The position numbers and the translations under genes were made by a program. The notes below the pieces were generated by a model, which saw nothing but the letters and a program-made list of their open reading frames with translations, made no database searches and was not told the origin of the DNA. Source: Harmothoe impar (Eukaryota; Annelida; Polychaeta; Phyllodocida; Polynoidae). Taken from it: a stretch of 64,000 nucleotides of DNA. This document shows positions 56,010-64,000 of this stretch, one piece after another (within the stretch, counting starts at the first letter, position 1; every line of letters starts with the position of its first letter). The DNA lies in assembly GCA_947462335.1 (NCBI GenBank), contig OX381715.1, positions 40,710,650-40,774,649 of the forward strand, written 5' to 3'.

Positions 56010-56730
56010 AATAGAGGGCAACAAACAGTGTCGTCATTATGTGTACCAATACAGGGCAACAAACAGTATCGTCATTATGTGTACCAATACAGGGCAACAA
56101 ACAGTATCGTCATTATGTGTACCAATACAGGGCAACAAACAGTGTCGTCATTATGTGTACCAATACAGGGCAACAAACAGTGTCATCATTATGTGTACCA
56201 ATACAGGGCAACAAACAGTGTCGTCATTATGTGTACCAATACAGGGCAACAAACAGTGTCGTCATTATGTGTACCAATACAGGGCAACAAACAGTGTCGT
56301 CAATATGTGTACCAATACAGGGCAACAAACAGTGTTCTCATTATGTGTACCAATACAGGGCAACAAACAGTGTCGTCATTATGTGTACCAATACAGGGCA
56401 ACAAACAGTGTCGTCATTATGTGTACCAATACAGGGCAACAAACAGTGTCATCATTATGTGTACCAATACAGGGCAACAAACAGTGTCGTCATTATGTGT
56501 ACCAATACAGGGCAACAAACAGTGTCGTCATTATGTGTACCAATACAGGGCAACAAACAGTGTCATCATTATGTGTACCAATACAGGGCAACAAACAGTG
56601 TCGTCATTATGTGTACCAATACAGGGCAACAAACAGTGTCGTCATTATGTGTACCAATACAGGGCAACAAACAGTGTCATCATTATGTGTACCAATACAG
56701 GGCAACAAACAGTGTCGTCATTATGTGTAC
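56010..56730. repeat. 38-bp minisatellite array, about 19 units
   Basis: The unit is GGGCAACAAACAGTGTCGTC followed by ATTATGTGTACCAATACA, repeated with very few changes. The unit has no stop in any + frame and 38 is not a multiple of three, so three overlapping frames (236, 254 and 269 residues, from 56001, 56039 and 56041) read the same 38-residue cycle. CGTCATT is replaced by CATCATT at 56181, 56447, 56561 and 56675, spaced by 266 and 114 bp, i.e. multiples of 38; in the last part every third unit is the variant. No promoter or protein family supports a gene. Confidence 0.97.
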
Positions 56731-56989
56731 CTTCCATGTGGAATCTGGTAGTGGAAATGTCCATTGTACACCCCAGACCGTACACACCAGCAATCGAGCC
56801 TAGCAGATAAACGACACACCGCTACCCTATGAAGGCTGGATTGTTGTTAGGAATGGGGGTAGACTGTGAGGCTAGGATCGCTGTTGGGAATGGGGGGGGG
56901 GTGAAAAGAAATCCCTCCTGTTTTTGGAATGGCCTCTGGTTTTGATCCATGTTCTGTCGAGGGGGTGGCAGTAACTACCATCAGGTTAA

Positions 56990-57223
56990 CCCTTTAAGGA
57001 TGGCAGGATACCTTAATGCATTATTACTTGATTGTCATGATGCATGAATGCAGCCCTGGCAAGTAATTCGCCAGTGTTGCATTCAAGCATCATGCCGACC
57101 CTATGGGGTACAGATGACCCCAAAGGGTCAGCATGATGCACCAATGCAGCACTGGCAAGCTCCTCTCTTGGGCTGCATTATGACGACGAATTTAATCTTT
57201 TAGTGACATGCATCCTTAAAGGG
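56990..57223. mobile_element. family A element, best reference copy
   Basis: A 234-bp element exactly between TTAA (56986-56989) and TTAA (57224-57227). Ends CCCTTTAAGGATGGCAGG and GACATGCATCCTTAAAGGG. First palindrome GGCAAGTAATTCGCC, second GGCAAGCTCCTCTCTTG, with GCATGATGCACCAATGCAGC on one arm. The TTAA plus CCC start is the hallmark of piggyBac-type transposons; no transposase is encoded. Confidence 0.92.
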
Positions 57224-57227
57224 TTAA

Positions 57228-57904
57228 AACTACCTTTCAGTATAGACATTGTACGATAGCTGTGTTGAAGACCTACCCGAGCTGTAGAGAGTGGTATACC
57301 ATTGTGGCTGCTATTCCATGGTGGGGAAATATTGCCATAACAACACGCTTCGAGCTCCTAACTGAAAGTAACAGCAGCCTAAACATGAATTAAAGGTACA
57401 ACTTTACTGGGCTCTTTTCCTCCCAATTCTTGTAATAGATTGAAGCCGTTAGGAACTCAATTGCTCATCAAGGTTAATTCACTTATCGGTCTGGTAAATT
57501 CTTCCAAAATTACATTGCCAGATCAATTTCAAATTCTATTATTTCTATTCCTATCGTTTGAGTTACTCTTTTCATTCAAAATACCTATATTATGACTACA
57601 TAGAGGAGCTAAACAGAAGTTAAAGATACAAATCCACTGAGGTAATTTTTCCTCCCAATACTCAAAATAAACTAGAGTAATTAGGAATTGAATTGCTCAT
57701 TGGAGACATATATTTCATTGGTTTCACAGTGTCATACCAAACTAAACATTTCCGAACCAATTTTAAACCTTGGAGAATTGAGTTGGCTACATCCATCCCT
57801 GCATTGGGCTACAGAATTGTGGTGCTGGAAGCCAGACATGCCTGAAGTGGGTCCCTGCGGCTTCTAGAGGAGCAGGAATGGTTCTGTGAGAGAGTGGGCA
57901 GAAG
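57228..57904. other. DNA without recognised genes
   Basis: Two related phrases, CTCCCAATTCTTGTAATAGA (57421) and CTCCCAATACTCAAAATAAA (57653), each followed by GAATTGAATTGCTCAT-like words, suggest a decayed 230-bp duplication. Confidence 0.4.
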
Positions 57905-58345
57905 ACCAGGAACCCCATTCAGAACAAGTCACGAATTCGTATGAAAATGATCATGTGTCAAAACAACCCGTGGGGGTCTTTCACAAGAAATCCTGTTGAA
58001 ATCTATAAAACAATGTACGTAAATACCATCTATTGGAGTTCAGGAGTAACTTCATCAATTCAAATATTGACAAAAATCTCATTATGACGACTGACAAATC
58101 TGTTCTGAAAGACCTTTCTTGATGCTCTTTCAGAACTAATTCATCAGCTGCTATAAGTGGATTTTCGTCAATAGAGTAATACTTGCAATTAACGAGGGTA
58201 TTCATGATGGGCAATATTTACACATACTTTATTAAGATTTCAACAGGAATTCTTGTGTAACACCTTTTACTAGTGGTCGTCAAACAGGTTTCGTTACGCC
58301 AAAATTTGCCTATGATTGCAGCAGTTGTTCTGAAAGGGCACCCAG
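57905..58345. mobile_element. two family B copies in opposite directions
   Basis: The first piece (GGGTCTTTCACAAGAAATCC to GACAAATCTGTTCTGAAAGA) and the second (TGCTCTTTCAGAACTAATTC to GGCAGTTGTTCTGAAAGGG-like end) are arranged head to head. The second is a complete reversed copy with AGTGGTCGTCAAACAGGTTT. Confidence 0.7.
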
Positions 58346-58379
58346 TGATGGATCTGTGAGAGGGTGGGCAACATTCCCT

Positions 58380-58731
58380 AGGAGGCTCATTCAGAACAAC
58401 TGACGTGGTCGTAGGGAACTGGTGACGTGCAGAGACCTTTTTGACTTACACTAGTGAAAAGTCTGTCAGAAGATGAAATAGTCAAAATACATAATTGTTC
58501 ATGTTTGCTGGGAAATCAAATGTATTTTACATCCATAGCATTTATAATAACATGCATTTATACATACATAAACATAGGTACATGTATAGTTTCTGAAATG
58601 ATCCCAAAATTCATTTGACGACCACTTGTGATCCATACTTTTGCCATGGTCGTCAGCATTCAAATTTACACTAGTGACACATTTTGACTTCAATTATGAT
58701 GACTGACGAGTCCGTTCTGAAAGAGCATCCA
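58380..58731. mobile_element. family B element with an internal insertion
   Basis: AGGAGGCTCATTCAGAACAA at the left, GTCCGTTCTGAAAGAGCATC at the right. At about 350 bp it is 120 bp longer than the copy at 45116; the excess, around 58480-58610, is AT-rich (ACATACATAAACATAGG). Confidence 0.75.
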
Positions 58732-58783
58732 GGGATATCCGTTGGGTAAAAAGTGACGAGAAATTTCAGGATGATAACGATCA

Positions 58784-59009
58784 TGAGGCTCTTTCATAAC
58801 AACTGATGTGATCGTAGGCAAAATGATGACATGACAAAACCTGTTTGAGGACCACTAGTAAAATTTCTTTCAAAAGATTTCATGTTGAAATCTATAGAAA
58901 TAAATACCACATTTTGCTAGCTACAAATACCCTCCGCAATTGCAATAATGCCCTGTTGACAAAAATCCAATTGTGACGACTGTTGAGTCCATTCTGAAAG
59001 ACCCTCCAG
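58784..59009. mobile_element. family B element
   Basis: TGAGGCTCTTTCATAACAAC to GTCCATTCTGAAAGACCCTC, with GACATGACAAAACCTGTTTG and GACCACTAGTAAAATTTC inside. Near-complete and close to the copy at 45116. Confidence 0.82.
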
Positions 59010-59307
59010 GTAAACCGTCAAAAGTATTTCACAATATACAATTGTCAGAAGTATAAAGTCAACAAGTTGGCCGAAAATCGTCAAATATTTTATGCAATTT
59101 ATAAGTTCCTAAAATATTTTTGATAGAACATCCAATGATATGAATTCATATATATACAATATATTTGTTTAAAATTCCTTCTTATGCAATACCCAATAAA
59201 TTGAGTTTGACCACCGGTTGATATCCATTCATTTGCCACTGCCGAGTGCTCTTGTCAAATTGAAATTTTATACTCAGCAGTATTTTGCCAGTCATTCTGG
59301 ATCCCCC

Positions 59308-59541
59308 TGGAGGCTCATTCAGAACAACTGACGTGGTCGTAGGGAACTGGTGACGTGACGAGACTTGTCTGACGACCAGTAGTATAAATTATTTTAGAAG
59401 AATTCCTATACAAATCAATAGAAAATGAATGTAAATACCACATTTTGCCAGCTACAAATACCCTCTTCAATTGCAAATATTACAATATTGACGAAAATCG
59501 CAATATGACGACTGACGAGTCTGTTCTGAAAGAGCCTCCTG
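59308..59541. mobile_element. family B element
   Basis: TGGAGGCTCATTCAGAACAA to GTCTGTTCTGAAAGAGCCTC. Inside are GACGTGACGAGACTTGTCTG and GACGACCAGTAGTATAAAT. Full length. Confidence 0.82.
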
Positions 59542-59542
59542 G

Positions 59543-59682
59543 GTCCTCTTTCACAACAACTGCCGTATCTGCCGGGCCGTCAAAATATGTTGCTGACAGT
59601 ATAAAATGAACCTGATCGTCATCGTCAAACCCTAATTTATGTACCCCGGCAGATACGGCAGTCGTTCTGAAAGAGCCTCCTG
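59543..59682. mobile_element. 140-bp foldback related to family B ends
   Basis: The left CTCTTTCACAACAACTGCCG, TATCTGCCGGG is matched by CCCCGGCAGATACGGCAG and TCGTTCTGAAAGAGC. It shares only the terminal 15 bp with family B; the inside is different, so it may be a sister family mobilised by the same enzyme. Confidence 0.75.
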
Positions 59683-59844
59683 GTCCTGTCCATCTGCAGC
59701 ACCAGGCTACACGGCCTCTCACCCCCAGTACTCCGACCTACCGGTTTATGTCGGTCCTGTACAGTGTCTTACACCCCAGCCACAGGCCCCAACATGGGCT
59801 CCAGACACGGGCCAACACACCCTCCTAGTCCTGTATAGACCTCA

Positions 59845-60145
59845 TGCACCACTAGGTAAGGGTCCTGGTGGTACCTAATTCTGCCCAGACTCCTGCCACG
59901 ACTAGGTAAGGGTCCTGGTAGTACCTAGTCCTGCACAGTGTCTTACCAGCCCAGCAACAGGGCCCCAACACGGGCCAACACCCTGCCCAGACTTCTGCCA
60001 CAACTAGGTAGGGGTCCTGATGGTACCTAGTCCTGCCCACAGCTAGGTAAGGGTCCTGATGGTACCTAGTCCTGCCAAGACTAGGTGAGGAACCTGATGG
60101 TACCTAGTCCTGCCAAAACTAGGTAAGGGTCTTGATGGAACCTGC
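59845..60145. repeat. about 40-bp repeat with ACTAGGTA...TACCTAGT
   Basis: Five to six imperfect units of ACTAGGTAAGGGTCCTGATG, GTACCTAGTCCTGCC. Each unit is itself a short hairpin (ACTAGGTA pairs with TACCTAGT). A unit near 59930-59990 carries an extra piece that also occurs at 59760-59820 (CAGTGTCTTAC, CCAACACGGGCCAACACC). Confidence 0.85.
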
Positions 60146-60471
60146 ATATAGCCCTATCTTGTTGCTGATAGTATCCCTACTCTGTTGAGTTGGAGATTAA
60201 CATGTATTGTGAAGTGACATACAACATGCAATAGTCCAATAGTGTGTGCCCCTCAACGAGATGGTGCTGGCTCAATCTAGACCCCACATGTCTGCCACAG
60301 AGCACTGTGGATGAGCTATACCACACACAACCTTCACATGTTAGCACAAGCGTTTACAAACACAACCGCCGAAATGCATTACTATCAAACGGCTCGGCAC
60401 AGCGCTCAATGGAAACCTAAACTGAACAATTTTCGACTTTGAATCGAAATCATTGTGTTACCTGGTCTTAA

Positions 60472-61845
60472 ATGCAGTTCCAAAACGCTGATGCTGCACA
60501 GAATCCTGGATTTTATTTGGCTGCAAAAAAGTATGCTGATGGCGGATTGGATATGCGGATTGGATATGCAGGTACTCATCTTGAAAAAATCTTACACAAA
60601 CAAATTATGGAATATTTAACGGAATTCAAAATTCTCACTGAAAATCAAGATGGTTTTAGGCCTTTCAGATCTACAATTCACAGCCTCACCAAATTCACTA
60701 ATAATATTTATAGAGAGTCAAATAATGATAATGGAACAACAGCAATATTTTTGGATTTCAGAAAAGCTTTTGATACAATAAATCACACCATACTAAAAAA
60801 TAAATTATCCAAACTAGGCTTCAAAATTAACTCCATAAATTTAATAGTAAATTATCTCACAAATCGGATTCAAACTACCAAAGCAAATGGCACTATATCA
60901 GACCCACATCCTGTCTCCTGCGGAGTACCTCAGGGGTCAGTATTGGGACCACTACTCTTTATTGTTTATATTAACGACTTAGGCTCAGTCCTACAGGATA
61001 TGCTGTGTCAACATTATGCTGACGATACCGTTATCTATCTCCCGAATGGTGAGCATAGCATACAGGTAGAAAAAACTATTAATCAGGATTTAGCTAAGGT
61101 AGATACATGGTGTAAGGCAAATAAACTCTCATTAAATGCTAAAAAAACTAGAATTATGAATCTGGGGACTGACGCTTTGTTGAAACAGATGCCAAAAATA
61201 GCCATAAAATTAGATAATACTCCACTAACCAAGGCATACACCTATAGGTATTTAGGCATCACTATAGACACTAATTTAAATTTTAAGGCACATGTTAAAG
61301 GGGTAAACAGAAATATAAATCACAAAACACATATGTTCAGGAGGTATAGAAGAAAAATTAGCACAGCAGCTAGTGAAAAGGTTCTCAAGCACATGATACT
61401 CCCTAGCCTTGATTATGGTGACACTCTCTACGATGTAGCTCCAAAAACCATTTTGGAAAACCTTCAAACAGCCTTTAACAGGGGTCTAAAGACCACATAT
61501 AATAAGGAGGAATTCCATGAAGCCCCTTTATTATCTAAGCTTAAGGTTAATACCCTTGCTGATAGAAGAGAGATGCATCTAAGTCAATCAGCTTTTAATC
61601 TTTCAAAGGATGACAGCTGGATTGATACTAGAGACATCAGGACAAGAGCCCATGATGGCAAACTATTAATCATAAAAAGGCCAAAAAAACCCTTCTATAG
61701 GAAAAGTCTAGAATTCAGATTACCATCGCTCTGGAACTCCTTTAAAGAGGATACAAGAAATATTATAGAAAATGTAAAATTCCAGAGCTGGAACAAGAAA
61801 AGGTTCAAGGACCGTTTGGGCCCCCCCCCCCCCATAAAACTGTAA
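60472..61845 (+). CDS. LINE reverse transcriptase fragment, open frame
   Basis: 457 codons with the motifs of a LINE reverse transcriptase in order: FLDFRKAFDTINH (residues 93-105), SCGVPQGSVLGPLLF (149-163), the catalytic YADD (183-186 region), KLSLNAKKTRIMNLG (218-232) and YLGITID (260-266). A C-terminal region follows with FRRYRRKISTAASEKVLKH and LPSLDYGDTLYD, as in CR1/L2-type elements. The enzyme would copy the element's RNA at a nicked genomic site. The first 35 or so residues, from 60472, do not resemble a LINE and come from flanking DNA, so the annotated ATG is not an original start. GGATTGGATATGC is duplicated at 60543-60570, just before the junction. A run of C at 61822-61833 lies in the last codons. 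Family normal length is about 900-1,000 residues. Confidence 0.88.
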   Translation: MQFQNADAAQNPGFYLAAKKYADGGLDMRIGYAGTHLEKILHKQIMEYLTEFKILTENQDGFRPFRSTIHSLTKFTNNIYRESNNDNGTTAIFLDFRKAFDTINHTILKNKLSKLGFKINSINLIVNYLTNRIQTTKANGTISDPHPVSCGVPQGSVLGPLLFIVYINDLGSVLQDMLCQHYADDTVIYLPNGEHSIQVEKTINQDLAKVDTWCKANKLSLNAKKTRIMNLGTDALLKQMPKIAIKLDNTPLTKAYTYRYLGITIDTNLNFKAHVKGVNRNINHKTHMFRRYRRKISTAASEKVLKHMILPSLDYGDTLYDVAPKTILENLQTAFNRGLKTTYNKEEFHEAPLLSKLKVNTLADRREMHLSQSAFNLSKDDSWIDTRDIRTRAHDGKLLIIKRPKKPFYRKSLEFRLPSLWNSFKEDTRNIIENVKFQSWNKKRFKDRLGPPPPIKL

Positions 61846-62340
61846 AATTGGTATTTTTGTTTCTCTTCACTCACACCCCCTACCCCATCACTCAAGCTTA
61901 GGAAGAAATTTCTCATAAAAAGTTCATACTCAAAAATTGGACAATACCATCAGTCCATGGGAAACAACATCATCCCATATCATTATTTCTGGAAATAACA
62001 TCATCCATTAAAGGAAACAACATCATCCTTTAGGCAAACAACATCAGCCTAACTAGATAATTATCTGCTTGTATTATAGAGAAATGATCTCTATTTTTTC
62101 CCAAAAACATCATGGGAAAATGATGTTTTGGTGACCCAAATCCCACTAACGTGGGTATGGGTTCTCAATATGTCATATTATATGCTATTATAAGAATTGT
62201 AAATGTATAACTAGCCTTTAAGGCAACTATATGTAACATATTACATATGCTACAACAAAAGCTGCCATTCGCCAACGGGGCCTGGCCCCACAGTTTGACA
62301 GGATAAATAAATGAATAATCAATCAATCAATCAATCATGA
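60573..62340 (+). mobile_element. 5'-truncated LINE (non-LTR retrotransposon)
   Basis: The reverse-transcriptase frame is followed by a 3' untranslated part and a simple-repeat tail, AATAATCAATCAATCAATCA, at 62313-62337. A tetranucleotide tail instead of poly-A is usual in the CR1/L2 branch of LINEs. The 5' junction lies near 60573, where similarity to LINE reverse transcriptases begins. The endonuclease and the ORF1 protein are absent, so this is a dead-on-arrival copy, though the frame is still open. Confidence 0.85.
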
Positions 62341-62835
62341 TTGCTTAAAATAGAGCATAATATGTATGCTTGGTCTAAACTGCAAATTTGTCCAACTCTA
62401 AGACAAATGAAGGACTATGTTCATAGGTAACTGGGAAGAGAAAACAACCATTGAACAAATAGGACGAGTGAAAATGTTTAGGCAAAACATATTTCGCAAT
62501 GAGGCTGGTCAGTGACTTTTGTTGCATTGATGAATAATAATTAAGGCATCATGTTATCCTAAAAAAGTTCATAGCATCATAATAGCATCATAAGTAGATA
62601 TCCCCCTGTATGGCTTAAGTCCAAAAACCCATCGATCACACAGATATCACCATTGAAATACTTCAGGGTAACAATAGAGAGAATATGAATCCATGTCTCG
62701 CGATATATACATTGCATGATGTGCTTTATATCCCAGAGAATATTGACACCATTGTGAAACATTCTCACACTGCTGGACCTGTACCCAATTATAATGGACT
62801 GCAAATCAATATTTTCACATAGTTTTGTTGTTATA
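62341..62835. other. DNA without recognised features
   Basis: A 91-residue reverse-strand frame (62577-62852) has no recognisable domain. Nothing else seen. Confidence 0.4.
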
Positions 62836-63079
62836 CCATTTAAGGATGGCATAATGCATTAGTGTATGATGTCCTTGGTCGTCATGATACATGAATGCAG
62901 CACTGGAGAGTAACTCGCCAGTGCTGCATTTAAGCATCATGCCGACCTTAGGGGAGTGTCTCCACCCTGTAGGGTCAGCATGATGCACCAATGCAGCACC
63001 AGCAAGTTACTCGCCAGGTCTGCATTGGTGCATTTTGACGATAAATGTTGCCTTTCAGCAACATTCGTCCTTAACTGGT
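62836..63079. mobile_element. family A element, well preserved inside
   Basis: CCATTTAAGGATGGCATAAT at the left, ATTCGTCCTTAACTGG at the right then TTTTAA. Both palindromes are intact: GGAGAGTAACTCGCCAGTGC and AGCAAGTTACTCGCCAGG, with GCACCAATGCAGCACC and CTGCATTGGTGCAT as the long arms of the second. Confidence 0.9.
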
Positions 63080-63259
63080 TTTAATGTCTAGACTCTGAGA
63101 GACAGTAGAGGACTGATTATTGCCCTAGTTTCGCCGCAGACAATGGCCGTTAATTAACTAAGTTGTATTCTTTTGATTGGTCGCTGAAAGGACTGTGTAC
63201 GGTGAATTACTCCATCCATTGGGGTTCTATAAGAGGAGCTATCATATAAGGACAAATTA

Positions 63260-63555
63260 TGCCCGCACTGATAGTCTTAATGCTCCGGACCTTAGTCTGT
63301 AATGGCTATCCCAGGTTAGTCATAGGGATATTGGTCAGAATGACGAACCGATATTCAAAAATGACTACTAAAAGACTTAGCCCTATACTCAAAGAAATGG
63401 AATGACTATGATGGGTTGCTCACTACTGATTATCCCTGATAGTATTAACTAACCATTAACTAACGATGGTTGGTCTTATAGGGAGCCAAAAAGGGACTAA
63501 CTAGATTCGTCGCTGTTGACTAAGTTCTGGAGCCTAAAGATTATCTGTGCGGGCA
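63260..63555. mobile_element. family D element inside a duplicated segment
   Basis: The left end TGCCCGCACTGATAGTCTTA and right end AAAGATTATCTGTGCGGGCA are inverted repeats. The body carries ACCTTAGTCTGTAATGGCTA and TTCAAAAATGACTACT. It sits in one copy of a flanking sequence that is present without it near 63880-63920. Confidence 0.82.
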
Positions 63556-63636
63556 GTTGGTAGAATTGGGAGTGGAATAGGCAGGCGATGAGGCCTGAAA
63601 GTGAGCATGAGAGCGCCTAGAGCTTTAGATCTCTAA

Positions 63637-63869
63637 ACCTTTAAGAACGGTATAGTGCATTAATGCATCATTCCCTTGGTCGTCATGATGCGTGAATGCA
63701 GCCCTGGCGAGGTCTGCATGAATGCATGATACTGACCCAATGGGATTAAGACACTGTCAGAAGGTCTTCATGATGCAACAATGCATCACCGGCGAGTTAC
63801 TCGCCAGAGCTGCATTGGTGCATCATGATGACAAATGAAATGTTTTATTGACATGCCATCCTTAAAGGG
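63637..63869. mobile_element. family A element
   Basis: ACCTTTAAGAACGGTATAGT at the left, GACATGCCATCCTTAAAGGG at the right and TTAA at 63870-63873. The first palindrome is shortened (GGCGAGGTCTGCATG); the second is perfect: CCGGCGAGTTACTCGCCAG. Confidence 0.88.
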
Positions 63870-64000
63870 TTAAGAGGAGCTATTATCTATGGACTAATTC
63901 TGCCCAGGCAGTGGGTAGACTTGGGGAGCGGAACAGGCAGCAGGCGTCGAGGCCTGAAAGCGGGCAGGAGAGCGCCTAGACCTTTAGATCTTTAGTCTGT

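Larger units (their letters stand above)
63230..64000. repeat. segmental duplication around family A and D elements
   Basis: AGAGGAGCTATCATATAAGG (63233) corresponds to AGAGGAGCTATTATCTATGG (63873). GGCAGTTGGTAGAATTGGGA (63551) and its following 85 bp, ending GAGCGCCTAGAGCTTTAGAT, correspond to GGCAGTGGGTAGACTTGGGG (63919) and its following sequence. The window ends in TTTAGTCTGT, which may begin another family D copy. Confidence 0.7.

Noticed and set aside
56010..56730. CRISPR array
   Set aside because: Units are directly adjacent with no unique spacers, no cas genes exist, and the window is eukaryotic.
56001..56810. 269-residue repeat protein with a cysteine-containing cycle
   Set aside because: The same cycle is open in all three frames because of unit length and lack of stops. 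No signal peptide, splice site or family resemblance supports it.
60472..60572. N-terminal 35 residues as part of the LINE protein
   Set aside because: They do not resemble reverse transcriptases, and similarity starts abruptly near residue 36. The frame is accidentally open upstream of the truncation point.
61822..61833. Poly-C run as evidence of a frameshift in the LINE
   Set aside because: It falls in the last codons, after all conserved motifs. Run length may also be a sequencing artefact, so nothing follows from it.

Overview
The window is eukaryotic and, by gene content and repeat style, comes from an invertebrate animal; a marine deuterostome such as a lancelet is one guess, but the sequence alone does not settle the species. 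The evidence is a gene split into short GC-rich exons with GT/AG splice sites, AT-rich introns, abundant small inverted-repeat elements, tRNA-derived SINE-like elements, a 5'-truncated LINE and several minisatellites. There is no bacterial gene organisation.

One host gene is recognisable. Five exons on the + strand (26892-27041, 28591-28709, 44663-44774, 46737-46864, 47282-47440) encode the end of the first membrane block and most of the C1a catalytic domain of a membrane adenylate cyclase. It resembles ADCY1/rutabaga (type I, Ca2+/calmodulin-stimulated) most closely. Splice phases join cleanly and no frame is broken. The amino-terminal exons and everything after the middle of C1a were not found here and presumably lie outside the window, so almost all of the 64 kb is probably intron. 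The intron after the second visible exon is about 16 kb.

The rest is repeats. Region by region: 58-1939, a 70-bp minisatellite; 2-20 kb, many non-autonomous inverted-repeat elements, including a 2.45-kb element at 11.5-13.9 kb and a nested pair at 16.6-17.9 kb; 20.9-22.2 kb, 95-bp and 66-bp tandem repeats; 24.8-25.5 kb, a 30-bp minisatellite; 27.4-28.3 kb, SINE copies inside a palindromic element; 30-41 kb, more foldback elements and tRNA-like relics; 42.4-43.1 kb, a 64-bp array plus a degenerate minisatellite; 52.0-52.3 kb, a polypyrimidine tract; 56.0-56.7 kb, a 38-bp array; 57.9-59.7 kb, a cluster of one inverted-repeat family; 60.5-62.3 kb, a LINE relic; 62.8-64 kb, two copies of the dominant element and a duplicated segment.

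The most striking signal is a small transposon-like family, here called family A, about 230-245 bp long. It has piggyBac-like ends (TTAA followed by CCCTTTAAGG), and its inside consists of two large palindromes centred on GGCGAGTTACTCGCC. I count roughly 30 whole or partial copies, about one every 2 kb, including one back-to-back pair sharing a single TTAA and copies carrying later insertions. Other families are called B (ends GGCTCTTTCAGAAC), C (ends AAGGTNGGTCGCTACC), D (ends with CTTAGTCTGTAGTGGC) and E (ends TACACTGTAA). All names are mine; no database was searched.
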